Source: Fibrobacter sp.
GTDB taxonomy: Bacteria > Fibrobacterota > Fibrobacteria > Fibrobacterales > Fibrobacteraceae
Direction of reading: 5' to 3'
Assembly (NCBI GenBank): GCA_017550445.1
Contig: JAFZOV010000042.1
Span: 1-64,000, forward strand
DNA: 64,000 nt
Shown here: positions 53,904 through 62,486 of the stretch, piece after piece
Numbering within the stretch: the first letter of the stretch is position 1
Layout of the letters: the number at the start of each line of letters is the position of its first letter
Position numbers and translations under genes: made by a program
Notes under the pieces: generated by a model
What the model was told of the DNA's origin: nothing
Databases searched by the model: none
What the model saw: only the letters and a program-made list of their open reading frames with translations

Positions 53904-55226
53904 TTAGAAATTCTTGCACTGGCCTTTCCACTTGCCCGGCTGACCAATAATGGCGCCGTCAATGTACTTGCCGCTAGTGCCAACGAAATCCTTCTTGCGG
54001 AAGTCTTCACCACCGAGGTGCCAACGCATCCATGCCACCGTGGCAGCCATGCCGCCCCAAGGTCCGGAACCGTGACCCCAGCCGCATTCGCCATTCTGGC
54101 ATTCAGTGCCCTGACCACCAGTCATCTTGATGAGGCAAGCCGGAGCCTTGACGTTATTGTTGTTGTAGTCACCTTCGGCATTCGGGCGTTCCATGCCGCC
54201 TTCGCCGTAAACGATTGCAACCGTCTTATTCGGAGAAACCTTCGTCAATTCTGCATGGTTGAATGCGCCACTGTTATTCATCACGGCAGTAATCACGCGT
54301 TCGTCATTAATAAGCATCTGTTCAGACTGCAAACCGCCCATAGAGTGGCCGGAGCAACCCACCTTGGTCATGTCAATCTTGCCATACAGCGGATCGCCCT
54401 GGGTAGTATTCTTCTTTGCAAGCCAGTCGAGCATGGGCTTACCGCGGTTAGTGCCATCCGGAGATTCGCTCGTTGCAACTACGATAAAGCCGTGAGAGGC
54501 AAGACGGCGAATAATGCCACTATATGCACCCGGTTCGGTACCGCCACCCGGGCCCCACAGCACAACGGCATGCTTCTTGTCGTTAGAAAGCTGCTTGGGG
54601 TAAGCGAGAATGCCACCGCCGTTGTCACCGGTATGTTCGATATATTCCACCTGCATCTGGTCCTTGTCTTCATCGGTACCTTCAGCAAGGAAAACGCCGC
54701 CTTCGGCTTTCACTTCGCTGGAAGAGGAAACCTTCTGTTCGCTAGAAGAACTTGCAGGCGATACAGATTCGCTAGAAGTCGGCTTCACGGAATCGCTAGA
54801 GCTGCTAGAATTCGTATCAACAACATCCACGCCACCATAGTCCGGATCCAACTCATGCTGAATAGGATCAACGACAATCACTTCACCTTGCTGATTGGGA
54901 TTACCAGGATTTTCAGATTGCTGTCCCTGTCCAGCACCCTGTTGAGCAGGGTCTGCAGCCGGATCAGTTGCGCCTTGATTCGGATCGGCAGCCGGATCAG
55001 CCGGATTCTGAGCCTGGGAAGGATCTGTTCCCTGCTGAGCAGGATCGGCAGCAGGATCCTGGGCAAGATTCCCGGCACCTTCGCCCTGTTCTGCCGGATA
55101 CTGTTCTTGAGCCTCAGAAATCGCGGAATTCACCTTATCGGCAGCATCACCGCAATTTGCGAGAGCGAGGGCAGCACTTACGATAACGAGGCCCCTCGCG
55201 AGATTCTTAAAGTACATAGACTTCAT
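53904..55226 (-). CDS. Lipoprotein alpha/beta hydrolase, esterase of cutinase / PET-hydrolase type
   Basis: 440 residues. AAGGAGTCACT precedes the ATG. The lipobox is LANC (Cys25). Residues 45-115 are an extended linker of degenerate DPAADPAQQG/NPADPAAD repeats, and 135-175 is a Ser-rich stretch. The hydrolase domain (about 178-440) has a G-P-G-G-G oxyanion segment, the nucleophile Ser295 in GHSMGG, candidate Asp/His partners near the end, and two or more disulfide Cys. The fold resembles chlorophyllase/cutinase-like and acetyl-xylan-esterase proteins, so an ester of a plant polymer is a plausible substrate. The linker should let the catalytic domain reach away from the outer membrane. Direct repeats lie upstream. 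Confidence 0.82.
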   Translation of the reverse strand: MKSMYFKNLARGLVIVSAALALANCGDAADKVNSAISEAQEQYPAEQGEGAGNLAQDPAADPAQQGTDPSQAQNPADPAADPNQGATDPAADPAQQGAGQGQQSENPGNPNQQGEVIVVDPIQHELDPDYGGVDVVDTNSSSSSDSVKPTSSESVSPASSSSEQKVSSSSEVKAEGGVFLAEGTDEDKDQMQVEYIEHTGDNGGGILAYPKQLSNDKKHAVVLWGPGGGTEPGAYSGIIRRLASHGFIVVATSESPDGTNRGKPMLDWLAKKNTTQGDPLYGKIDMTKVGCSGHSMGGLQSEQMLINDERVITAVMNNSGAFNHAELTKVSPNKTVAIVYGEGGMERPNAEGDYNNNNVKAPACLIKMTGGQGTECQNGECGWGHGSGPWGGMAATVAWMRWHLGGEDFRKKDFVGTSGKYIDGAIIGQPGKWKGQCKNF

Positions 55227-55305
55227 AGTGACTCCTTTATTTTACCAACACCGAAAATAAAGATACCTTGAAATAAAGGCGAAAAATCGCCCCAGAGCGG
55301 AGTTT

Positions 55306-55346
55306 CCATGGACAAAAAATCCAAGCCCCATGGACAAAATATCCAA
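55306..55346. repeat. Two direct repeats upstream of the esterase gene
   Basis: CCATGGACAAAAAATCCAAG (55306-55325) and CCATGGACAAAATATCCAA (55328-55346), each containing an inverted GGA...TCC pair, lie 80-120 bases upstream of the start. They may be an operator. The rest of 55227-55536 is AT-rich, contains a folE terminator at its end and no gene I can support. Confidence 0.5.
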
Positions 55347-55466
55347 AAATTACGCAAATTTCGCCATTTTTGATAGTTAATTTGTACGTAATTTATCTAA
55401 TTTGGACATAGTTATTTTTACACACCCAAAAGCCGTAAAAACATAGCGTATTATTAAAAAAAGGAG

Positions 55467-55487
55467 ACCCCCGATCAAGTCGGGGGT
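55467..55487 (-). terminator. Terminator of folE
   Basis: ACCCCCGA-TCAAG-TCGGGGGT, a perfect 8-bp stem; on the minus strand it is followed by CTCCTTTTTTTAAT. It carries the TGACA-type flank seen at other hairpins. Confidence 0.85.
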
Positions 55488-55536
55488 GACAATCCGAAAA
55501 AAAATTAACACGTTTTTATTCTAAAAACGCCGTACA

Positions 55537-56106
55537 CTACCTAGGAGCGTAAATTCTGGACATAAATTCGGCGCGGGTCTTTTCGTCGGTCTTGAAACGG
55601 CCCAAAAGCTGCGTGGTCACCATGGTTGCACCCGGCTTTTTTACGCCGCGCATCGTCATGCACATGTGAGAAGCTTCCAAAACGACAGCCACTCCCTTCG
55701 GATTCAGTTCCTTCTGAATCAGTTCTGCAATCTGGCGCGTCATGCGTTCCTGGATCTGCGGGAAGCGTGCGTAGAATTCCACCACGCGCGGAATCTTGGA
55801 AAGGCCGACAACGCAATCGCCCGGAATGTAGGCCACGTGAGCCTTGCCGGTAAACGGCAGAAAATGGTGTTCGCACATGCTGGCAAATTCGATATCCGGC
55901 ACAATGATCATTTCATCGTACTTCTCATGGAATCGAGTCTTGAGGATATCTTCGGCGCGAGTTTCACCCGAAAGGCCCGTCATGAGTTCGGCGTACATCT
56001 TGGCGACACGTTTAGGCGTATCGATAAGACCTTCGCGGTTCGGGTTTTCGCCCATGCCTTCCAGAATCATCCGGAAGCCGTCTTCCATTTTCTTAAAATC
56101 CATCAT
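55537..56106 (-). CDS. folE: GTP cyclohydrolase I (FolE)
   Basis: 189 residues. The zinc ligands Cys78 and His81 are in MCEHHFLPF and Cys149 in SHMCMTMRG. The family signatures [37 protein letters not shown] (read as two segments) and [11 protein letters not shown] are all present. It converts GTP to 7,8-dihydroneopterin triphosphate, first step of folate (or queuosine) synthesis. The start may be either of two adjacent ATG codons, neither with a good ribosome site. It lies 19 bases after a surface protein gene on the same strand and may be read through from it. Confidence 0.96.
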   Translation of the reverse strand: MMDFKKMEDGFRMILEGMGENPNREGLIDTPKRVAKMYAELMTGLSGETRAEDILKTRFHEKYDEMIIVPDIEFASMCEHHFLPFTGKAHVAYIPGDCVVGLSKIPRVVEFYARFPQIQERMTRQIAELIQKELNPKGVAVVLEASHMCMTMRGVKKPGATMVTTQLLGRFKTDEKTRAEFMSRIYAPR

Positions 56107-56125
56107 GGGGCCAAAGATAGCAAAA

Positions 56126-58267
56126 TTAACGAATCGTGACAGCGCGAGTTTCGTTTCCGTAGCGAATCAGGAAGCGTCCAGGATCCATAAAGTCCATCAA
56201 CATGGTCGATTCCGTTCTTTCGCGACGCAACAAGCGGCCCTGCAGATCGTAAACGAAAAGCATTTTGCCAGGAGCAAGCCCAAACAAGCTAACGCTTTTG
56301 CCGCCAACAACGGCGCGCCATTCACCCCTGGGAGCACCGGACTGGGTAGACATAGTTCCGCCAGCAATAAGGAAGTTATCGATATAGCCAAATTCCTGAA
56401 TATACGACTTATTCACCCTGACATTCATCACATTCTTGTAATTGCTCACGTTGCAGAACATTCCCGCAAGCACGTGTTCTTCGCCGCAACTGCTGCTAGC
56501 AAGCAAACCCGTAATGGAATGCCCGTTTCCCGAAAAAGTACCTTCGTAATCCCAAATGGCATCCCATACAAAATAAGTTGTCGAGTCATCGAGATTCAGC
56601 ACAGAATCCTTCAGCACATTCTCGTTGATAACAATGTCGGCTTCAAGAGAGGCACAAGCCTTCGCATCGCGATCGATACTATCCAAGGTACCATTGACAA
56701 GGCCTGCGAACCAGTAAAGTTCTTCTTTCGTTTTCAACAGATAGCAGCCCGCAGAATTCTGTTCCGGCTTTTGGGGCGCCGGGGTCCATTCCGCAAACAG
56801 CTCATAACTTCTTTTCTCGGCCAGCTGGAGTACAGAATAATAGCTGAGCCTATCCGAAGTCCAACGATTGAATTTTGCACCTGCACGAACAGGATTCTTA
56901 AATTCAAAACCTACGGCAGCAGCGTTGAACGCCGTCATATTTTCAAGATCGTTTTCACCACCGTTCATGTGATAGGTAATCGTGTATTCCGTGGTATTCC
57001 ACTTGGCATATACCGTAAAATCTTCGGTATTGCCCGCAGGAATTTCCGTAATTTCCTGTTCCAAAAGTGAATCCGCATACCAGCCTGCAAATTCAAAGCC
57101 GGACCAGTAAGCTTTTCCCAATTCATACGCCGAAGAATCGGCCGACCACTTGACCACATGCGGCTTGTAGAAACTGGTGCCATTATAGAATTGGCCACCA
57201 TTCATTTCGATGTCGATTACAAAGAAGCTTTTCCATTTCGCATAAAGAGTCCAGTCGCCGTAATGCTCCGTCTTGATGGTATCGATTTTTTGCGTAAAGT
57301 CTTCGTCCAGGTACCAGCCCTCGAATTCATCGTTTTCTTTTTGAGGAGCCGCCAGCACAATCGCGGAGTCACCTTTCATGTAATTCGACGGATTCTGTTC
57401 GCTATTTTCGCCACCGTTCAATACATAATGTATTTCAAACTGGACACTATCGGCAGGGACATTTCCACCCACAGAACGGGTCCCTTGAACAGATACATCT
57501 GCATAGACATTCTTCATCTGTACAAGACCCACGACCTTGCCAACAACCTCCCCGGCATTGCTACCCGAGAAATAGGAATCCGTAATGCCCAAGTTTCTTA
57601 CAACCGTAACATTCTTTCCCCATACATCGTTTTCGTCGCCGAGAGTAACAAAAAAGCCGTCACCGCCGCGCAAGCCAGAAATCTTGTAACCGTTACCTTC
57701 AAAGGTTCCCTTGAACTTTAAAGGAATCCACCATACATAATCACTTCTTGACAAGTTGCCGGTAGAATCTAAAAGACTCTCGTTCACCACGATGTCGTTC
57801 TGTAGCGAGATGCAACCTTCAAATCGATAATCATCTTTTTTGGAGAATGCAGTAGAATCCGCAATGGAAATATTGGCGATGCCGTAGAGTTCTTCGGCTG
57901 TATAAATCAGGTAGCAACCGCGTTCATCTTGCTGCGGAGTTTTCGGGACAAGGCCCCAGCGAGCATACACACTGAAGCTGCCCAGGTAATTGGCAAGCAC
58001 GAACATGGAGTAATCTTGATATTCCCCATAATACATGTTGGGCGGAACATCTACGCCTTCAGAAAATTCAATATACCATCCCAAAAAGGAATAGCCTTCG
58101 CGCGTAGGTTCCTTTAAATCGAAACGGCCCGCAGCCTCATCATAGCTTTCGGGATTGTCCGGGTGGTTAATGCCGCCGTTCAGGTTATAATTAATCGTGT
58201 AGGCGTTAGCCGACACCGCGACTAACAGCATTAAGCACCCTAACACTGTGTAAACCAAACGAAACAT
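56126..58267 (-). CDS. Secreted repeat protein with InlB-type (Listeria-Bacteroides) repeats and sorting-type C-terminus
   Basis: 713 residues. Signal peptide 1-22. Repeats of the type [10 protein letters not shown]...GYSFLGWY...YARW occur about four times (near 23-105, 278-345, 350-425, 430-500), separated by regions with [13 protein letters not shown] and [13 protein letters not shown], which are GLUG-like beta-helix motifs. The C-terminus (about 640-713) has [16 protein letters not shown] and [15 protein letters not shown], a type IX-like sorting domain. It is smaller than, but modular like, the 3016-residue protein. Adhesion is a plausible role; no enzyme motif is seen. GAAGAG lies before the ATG. 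Confidence 0.8.
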   Translation of the reverse strand: MFRLVYTVLGCLMLLVAVSANAYTINYNLNGGINHPDNPESYDEAAGRFDLKEPTREGYSFLGWYIEFSEGVDVPPNMYYGEYQDYSMFVLANYLGSFSVYARWGLVPKTPQQDERGCYLIYTAEELYGIANISIADSTAFSKKDDYRFEGCISLQNDIVVNESLLDSTGNLSRSDYVWWIPLKFKGTFEGNGYKISGLRGGDGFFVTLGDENDVWGKNVTVVRNLGITDSYFSGSNAGEVVGKVVGLVQMKNVYADVSVQGTRSVGGNVPADSVQFEIHYVLNGGENSEQNPSNYMKGDSAIVLAAPQKENDEFEGWYLDEDFTQKIDTIKTEHYGDWTLYAKWKSFFVIDIEMNGGQFYNGTSFYKPHVVKWSADSSAYELGKAYWSGFEFAGWYADSLLEQEITEIPAGNTEDFTVYAKWNTTEYTITYHMNGGENDLENMTAFNAAAVGFEFKNPVRAGAKFNRWTSDRLSYYSVLQLAEKRSYELFAEWTPAPQKPEQNSAGCYLLKTKEELYWFAGLVNGTLDSIDRDAKACASLEADIVINENVLKDSVLNLDDSTTYFVWDAIWDYEGTFSGNGHSITGLLASSSCGEEHVLAGMFCNVSNYKNVMNVRVNKSYIQEFGYIDNFLIAGGTMSTQSGAPRGEWRAVVGGKSVSLFGLAPGKMLFVYDLQGRLLRRERTESTMLMDFMDPGRFLIRYGNETRAVTIR

Positions 58268-58313
58268 GTATTCTCTTCATCACTCTAAGTGACAACCTGA
58301 ATATATATCAAAA

Positions 58314-58343
58314 AAATCCGGATTCTCGCGAAACCCGGATTTT
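58314..58343 (-). terminator. Terminator of the nitroreductase gene
   Basis: On the minus strand AAATCCGGGTTTC-GC-GAGAATCCGGATTT forms a long stem with G-T pairs, followed by TTTTTT. A second perfect hairpin AACGTAATT-TTACAC-AATTACGTT is at 58356-58379, directly after the stop. Confidence 0.85.
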
Positions 58344-58388
58344 ACCGTGACATTAAACGTAATTTTACACAATTACGTTATCTAAGAT

Positions 58389-58979
58389 TTACACGAATAC
58401 GACTTCGTTGCCGATTCGGGGCGATTGGTTCCGATTCGGAAGCCCACTTTCGGTATCGGCATAACCGAGTGCCACCGAAGCGTACACACGTTCGCTTTCC
58501 TTGAGGCCGAGCGAACGCATATATTCAAGCAGAGTCGGGTCTTCGTTGAGCCACTTGAGCTGATTGATGTAGCAGCTGCCGAGGTCGAGTTCATTTGCAG
58601 CAATCATCATGTTTTCAATAGCGCAGGCGACATCGGCCATGTTGTTGCCGTATTCCTTCTGGCTTGCCACCACGATTAACGCAGGCGCATTATAGTTAAA
58701 TACGTACGTACCCTTCTGCGACAGGCGAATGGAATTCTGCAAACTCTTATAGAGGTCTTCGCGGAGCTCCATCGCGGCAAATGCAGACTGCACGAGTTCC
58801 ACGAGTTTCCCCAGCACATCGGGGTTGCTAATCACGAAAAAGTGATTGCTCTGGCAGTTGCCGCCAGTAGGCGCAAAGCGGCCCGCCTCCACGATTTTTT
58901 CAAGCTTTTCATGTTCCACGGGCTTTGCCTGGAACTTGCGGGTACTGCGCCTAGTCAAAATAGCTTCAAGTGTATTCAT
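58389..58979 (-). CDS. Nitroreductase-family protein (FMN oxidoreductase)
   Basis: 196 residues from the ATG preceded by GAGG; a TTG two codons upstream is an alternative. The nitroreductase fold is shown by RRSTRKFQ at 12-19 (FMN phosphate contacts), APTGGNCQ, the central NNMADVACAIENMMIAANELDLGSC segment (two parts) and the C-terminal SVALGYADTE. Family members reduce nitroaromatics, flavins or enones with NAD(P)H in the cytoplasm; substrate unknown. It lies 20 bases after the lipoprotein pair and may be the last gene of that transcript. Confidence 0.9.
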   Translation of the reverse strand: MNTLEAILTRRSTRKFQAKPVEHEKLEKIVEAGRFAPTGGNCQSNHFFVISNPDVLGKLVELVQSAFAAMELREDLYKSLQNSIRLSQKGTYVFNYNAPALIVVASQKEYGNNMADVACAIENMMIAANELDLGSCYINQLKWLNEDPTLLEYMRSLGLKESERVYASVALGYADTESGLPNRNQSPRIGNEVVFV

Positions 58980-58999
58980 CTTCAAACCTCGTGTTAAAT

Positions 59000-60664
59000 C
59001 TACAAATCTTCGTCAGTCAATTCACGCCAATACCGAAAAATAGAACAGCCCCCAACTAAGGATTCAGTATCTGCTTCGCATTCCCTAGGTTTGCATATGT
59101 AGGACGTCCCGTCATATTCCACAACACGATCCAGGACACAGTCATCGTTATAGTAGGTCGGCGGATTTACTTCACGCCACCCGGTATCACTTTCAAACAA
59201 ATTCTTTTCGCAGGAATAATAGACTCCCAGATGCTTGCCCTTTTTGTTTTCGTCAGTACAGTCTCCTAGATAATAGTTCAAGGAGTCTATCTCTTTCCAT
59301 TTATAATCGGAACACCGCACAAACACGCTGTCAAGCGGAAAATCCAAACCGACTGTTAAATAGTTACACTCCCCATACTTCGCAGCAGCCTTAGCATCGA
59401 GAACCGATTCATACCAGGCATCATCTTTCGTGAATACACTATCCACGTACTTGTCGCTCCAGCGGCATTTGTCACCTTCACACTCACAAACAAACAAGGA
59501 ATCGTGCACATAAAGAAGTTTTCCCATATTACGGTTCATTGAACATTCGCCATACTGGTGATTGAATAGGGAATCTCGATCGGTAAGAATTTCCCACACA
59601 TGGGATTTTCCCCTACATATATAAATGGTGTCATTACGCTGAATAGACTTGGCGTGGTCATAAATTGAGGCTGCATAATCCGCCAAACAAGTTCCCAAGG
59701 AATCTTCCAAGACTGATTTTAGTCGCCACCCTCTTGTCATACTATAACCGTTCACATATTCCGTCCAAAGAAGAGTCCTTCCATAAAAGGCACTCGCCTT
59801 ATTGTCAATTTGGACAGAGTCATAAGAGCCATCGGCATCAAGCTTGATTCCGTAAGCCCGCTCAAAGAAGTCTTCACTCAGCCAAATTAAACCATTAACA
59901 GTATCCCTCGATACGCTTTTAAAGAGGTAATCCATCGAATTCGAAAAATTTTCAAAAGTGGAAAGCCACGCATCCGCAGCTTTTACAATCCACAACGAAT
60001 CAATCTTGCCTTTTTCGGCAAACGTACTACGAAATTTCTTGAAATCATCGTAGAACACGCTATCCGAAATTTCATGCCGACAAAAGACAAATGGGGTGAG
60101 GCCCATCAGTTGATTCGCATAATAGAATTCATTATAATACCCGTTACTGACCGATTCCAAATTATTATCGAAAATTTGCTTTAATTCCTCAAGAGCCTGA
60201 TTTTCAGATTCGTCAAAACTCTTTTTCTTCTTTTTCACAAGATATTCAATTCGGTCTACAGCCAAAGCAGCATATATATTCAGCCTTAACTTTGTATTGT
60301 CCTTGGACAAGCGCACATACTGTGCAAATTCCATTGTCTTCTTATTTTCGGCAGGAAATACCGTCACTATTTTAATATACGGATATTCATAGTCACGAGA
60401 ATTCACATAGAACTTACCTTCGGACGTCTTTTCTACCGAAACTTCAAAGGAGTCAATCGGATTCAGCTTGTCATCCAGCATAATGACACGCATCGCCTCG
60501 GGTTTCATCGAATGCAGGTATTCAACTGAGCCCCGCAATTCTGTCGGAGAAAAAGCATTTCCATATTCATCGACACGGAGAACCACTTCCCCGCTGCTTC
60601 CGTTATCAGAGCATGCCACAAGCCACAAAACCGTAAGCACTAACCCAAGAACACTTTTACGCAT
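59000..60664 (-). CDS. Lipoprotein with repeated Y-x-C modules (paralogue 2)
   Basis: 554 residues. The lipobox is LVAC (Cys18), followed by SGEVVLRVDEYGN, then an alpha/beta region (about 25-270) with LNPIDS and EISDSVFY. The C-terminal half (about 330-554) has Cys-rich modules of the form IYICRGKSHVWEIL, LFVCECEG, YYSCEKNLF...WREV and SYICKPRE, with a W/Y-C-x-W pattern. The full sequence aligns with the next gene, so the pair is a tandem duplication. Such repeats occur in other Fibrobacter surface proteins; function unknown. It starts 6 bases after the stop of paralogue 1. Confidence 0.75.
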   Translation of the reverse strand: MRKSVLGLVLTVLWLVACSDNGSSGEVVLRVDEYGNAFSPTELRGSVEYLHSMKPEAMRVIMLDDKLNPIDSFEVSVEKTSEGKFYVNSRDYEYPYIKIVTVFPAENKKTMEFAQYVRLSKDNTKLRLNIYAALAVDRIEYLVKKKKKSFDESENQALEELKQIFDNNLESVSNGYYNEFYYANQLMGLTPFVFCRHEISDSVFYDDFKKFRSTFAEKGKIDSLWIVKAADAWLSTFENFSNSMDYLFKSVSRDTVNGLIWLSEDFFERAYGIKLDADGSYDSVQIDNKASAFYGRTLLWTEYVNGYSMTRGWRLKSVLEDSLGTCLADYAASIYDHAKSIQRNDTIYICRGKSHVWEILTDRDSLFNHQYGECSMNRNMGKLLYVHDSLFVCECEGDKCRWSDKYVDSVFTKDDAWYESVLDAKAAAKYGECNYLTVGLDFPLDSVFVRCSDYKWKEIDSLNYYLGDCTDENKKGKHLGVYYSCEKNLFESDTGWREVNPPTYYNDDCVLDRVVEYDGTSYICKPRECEADTESLVGGCSIFRYWRELTDEDL

Positions 60665-60670
60665 AAAAAA

Positions 60671-62353
60671 CTAATCCTCTTTAAAGCGAATCACTTCAAG
60701 GGAATCCAGCTTTCGCCAAGTTCCAAAGCCCCAACAGACATCTTCGGGGTCCGCATCCTTGCAGGCATCCGATTCGCAGATATAATAGGATTTGTCGTAC
60801 TCGACAACCTTACCATCATCGAAATTGGTACAGGTATCGCCGAAATAAACCGGAGGAACAACTTCTGTCCATACATACGACGAACCACCTTCCAGACACT
60901 GGTAATACTTGCCCAAATGTTCGCCCAACTCTTCTTTATGGCTATAGTAGCAATCTCCCAAATAATAGGTGAGAGAATCTATCGGCGTCCACCAAGAACC
61001 GGAACACTCCACAAAAACATCGTCAATCCGCTTTCTTTCTCCATCAAGAAGATCTTCCCTCACGCACACACCAAAACGTCGTATCGCCTCATCATTAAGA
61101 ACCATTTCATAGAGCGGATCATCCGGGGTAAAGTTTTCATTCCCCCATGTTTTTTCCCATGCACAAGAGCTATTATTGCCATAGACATAATCCCCAGTGC
61201 ATCGACAGGCATATAGCGAATCGCCTATATATTCTAGGCGGTTCGCGCAACTCCAAGTACATTTTCCAAAACTATAGGCCAGCAACGTATCAGCGTTCGA
61301 CTCTTTACGCCATACATTAGATTCCTGCGTACAAAGATAATTTTGCCCCTCATACGAAACAATCTTTTTTTCTTTATACAGGCAAAGCCCTATTTTATCT
61401 TCAAGCAGGGATTTCAGGCGCCAAGAATTGTCCATCACAAAAACCCGCTTGTAATATGCGCTGGACTTTTCGGTTATTTCAATTGGATCAAAGGAATCTC
61501 CTGCCGACCTATCGAATTCGATTCCATATGCTTTCTCAAAAAAGGGATAGTTCATGCTACTTAAATTAACAAGCGTATCCCTGGTCTTGCTTCGATAAAA
61601 GCGATCCGTCCCTTCATCAAGCACCTGCTCAAAGGTAGAAAGCCATGCATCAGCCGCACGCACAATCACCGATGATTTTATTTTACCCGTTTTGGCAAAA
61701 TCATCCCGAAGTTCTTCAAAATCATGGTAGAATACACTATCAGAAATTTCATGACGGCAATACACATAGGGAGCCTGGTCCTTCAAATCATTGAATACCA
61801 TAGTCAAAGATTGAAAAGATTCACTATTAATATTGCTTAAATCTAGATTAAAAGCCTCGCCCAACTCAGCAAGGGCATCTGCCTCGGCATCATCATAATT
61901 CTTTTTCTTCTCTTTTACCAAAGTCTCGATTCGACCCGCCGCAAGAGCCGCAAAAATATTCTGCTTTAACCGGGCGTTATTACCGGAAAGATGCACATAC
62001 TGTGCAAATTCCATTTTCTTTTTGTCTTCGGCCTCAAAAACCGTTACGATTTTTAGATAGGGGTATTCTAACTCGAGCACTTCCGAGACAAAAATATCCG
62101 CTCCGTACGTTTTTTCTGTCGGGATTTCAATCGAATCTATCGGATTCAGCTTGTCATCTAGACGGACCACACGCACCATTTCTGATTCCATTAAAGGCAA
62201 ATATTCAATAGTCCCCTGCAAATAGACTGGTGAAAAGGTGTTGCCATTTTCATCGATACGGACAACCACCTCTCCGCTGCTAGTATCATCGGAACAAGCC
62301 GCTAGCCACAGCAACACAAAAGTCAGCGAGATTATTTTATGCAGAAACGACAC
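60671..62353 (-). CDS. Lipoprotein with repeated Y-x-C modules (paralogue 1)
   Basis: 560 residues. The favoured start is the GTG at 62353, with AAAGGAG upstream; the frame is open seven codons earlier at a TTG. The lipobox is LAAC (Cys about 19), then SGEVVVRIDENGN. The arrangement mirrors the downstream gene: FCR/YCRHEISDSVFY, DAWLSTFE, then a Cys-rich half with NYLCTQESNVWRKE, LYACRCTG, YYQCLEGG..WTEVVPP and YYICESDAC. Shared segments such as RLDDKLNPIDS and EISDSVFY show common ancestry. Function unknown, probably surface exposed. First gene of a probable three-gene transcript ending in the nitroreductase. Confidence 0.75.
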   Translation of the reverse strand: MSFLHKIISLTFVLLWLAACSDDTSSGEVVVRIDENGNTFSPVYLQGTIEYLPLMESEMVRVVRLDDKLNPIDSIEIPTEKTYGADIFVSEVLELEYPYLKIVTVFEAEDKKKMEFAQYVHLSGNNARLKQNIFAALAAGRIETLVKEKKKNYDDAEADALAELGEAFNLDLSNINSESFQSLTMVFNDLKDQAPYVYCRHEISDSVFYHDFEELRDDFAKTGKIKSSVIVRAADAWLSTFEQVLDEGTDRFYRSKTRDTLVNLSSMNYPFFEKAYGIEFDRSAGDSFDPIEITEKSSAYYKRVFVMDNSWRLKSLLEDKIGLCLYKEKKIVSYEGQNYLCTQESNVWRKESNADTLLAYSFGKCTWSCANRLEYIGDSLYACRCTGDYVYGNNSSCAWEKTWGNENFTPDDPLYEMVLNDEAIRRFGVCVREDLLDGERKRIDDVFVECSGSWWTPIDSLTYYLGDCYYSHKEELGEHLGKYYQCLEGGSSYVWTEVVPPVYFGDTCTNFDDGKVVEYDKSYYICESDACKDADPEDVCWGFGTWRKLDSLEVIRFKED

Positions 62354-62464
62354 AAACTCTCCTTTCCTAGACAATGGCTAGAATTTACATAAATTAACAG
62401 AAAAAAGAGCCTTTCGAATACAATTCACCGACAAACGGCCACTTTGGCTAGACAGCTTGACAAA

Positions 62465-62486
62465 GCCCCACAGGTTTTGCCTGGGG
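62465..62486 (-). terminator. Weak terminator after argA
   Basis: On the minus strand ACCCCAGG-CAAAA-CCTGTGGGG with a bulge, followed by only CTTTG. It begins directly at the argA stop. Confidence 0.5.

Noticed and set aside
53741..53950. Small plus-strand frame of 69 codons across the glgA leader
   Set aside because: It crosses two hairpins and a terminator; the fold on the minus strand explains the region better.
54900..55080. CRISPR-like or tandem-repeat array
   Set aside because: The periodicity comes from codons for the DPAADP linker of the esterase; repeats are degenerate and without spacers.
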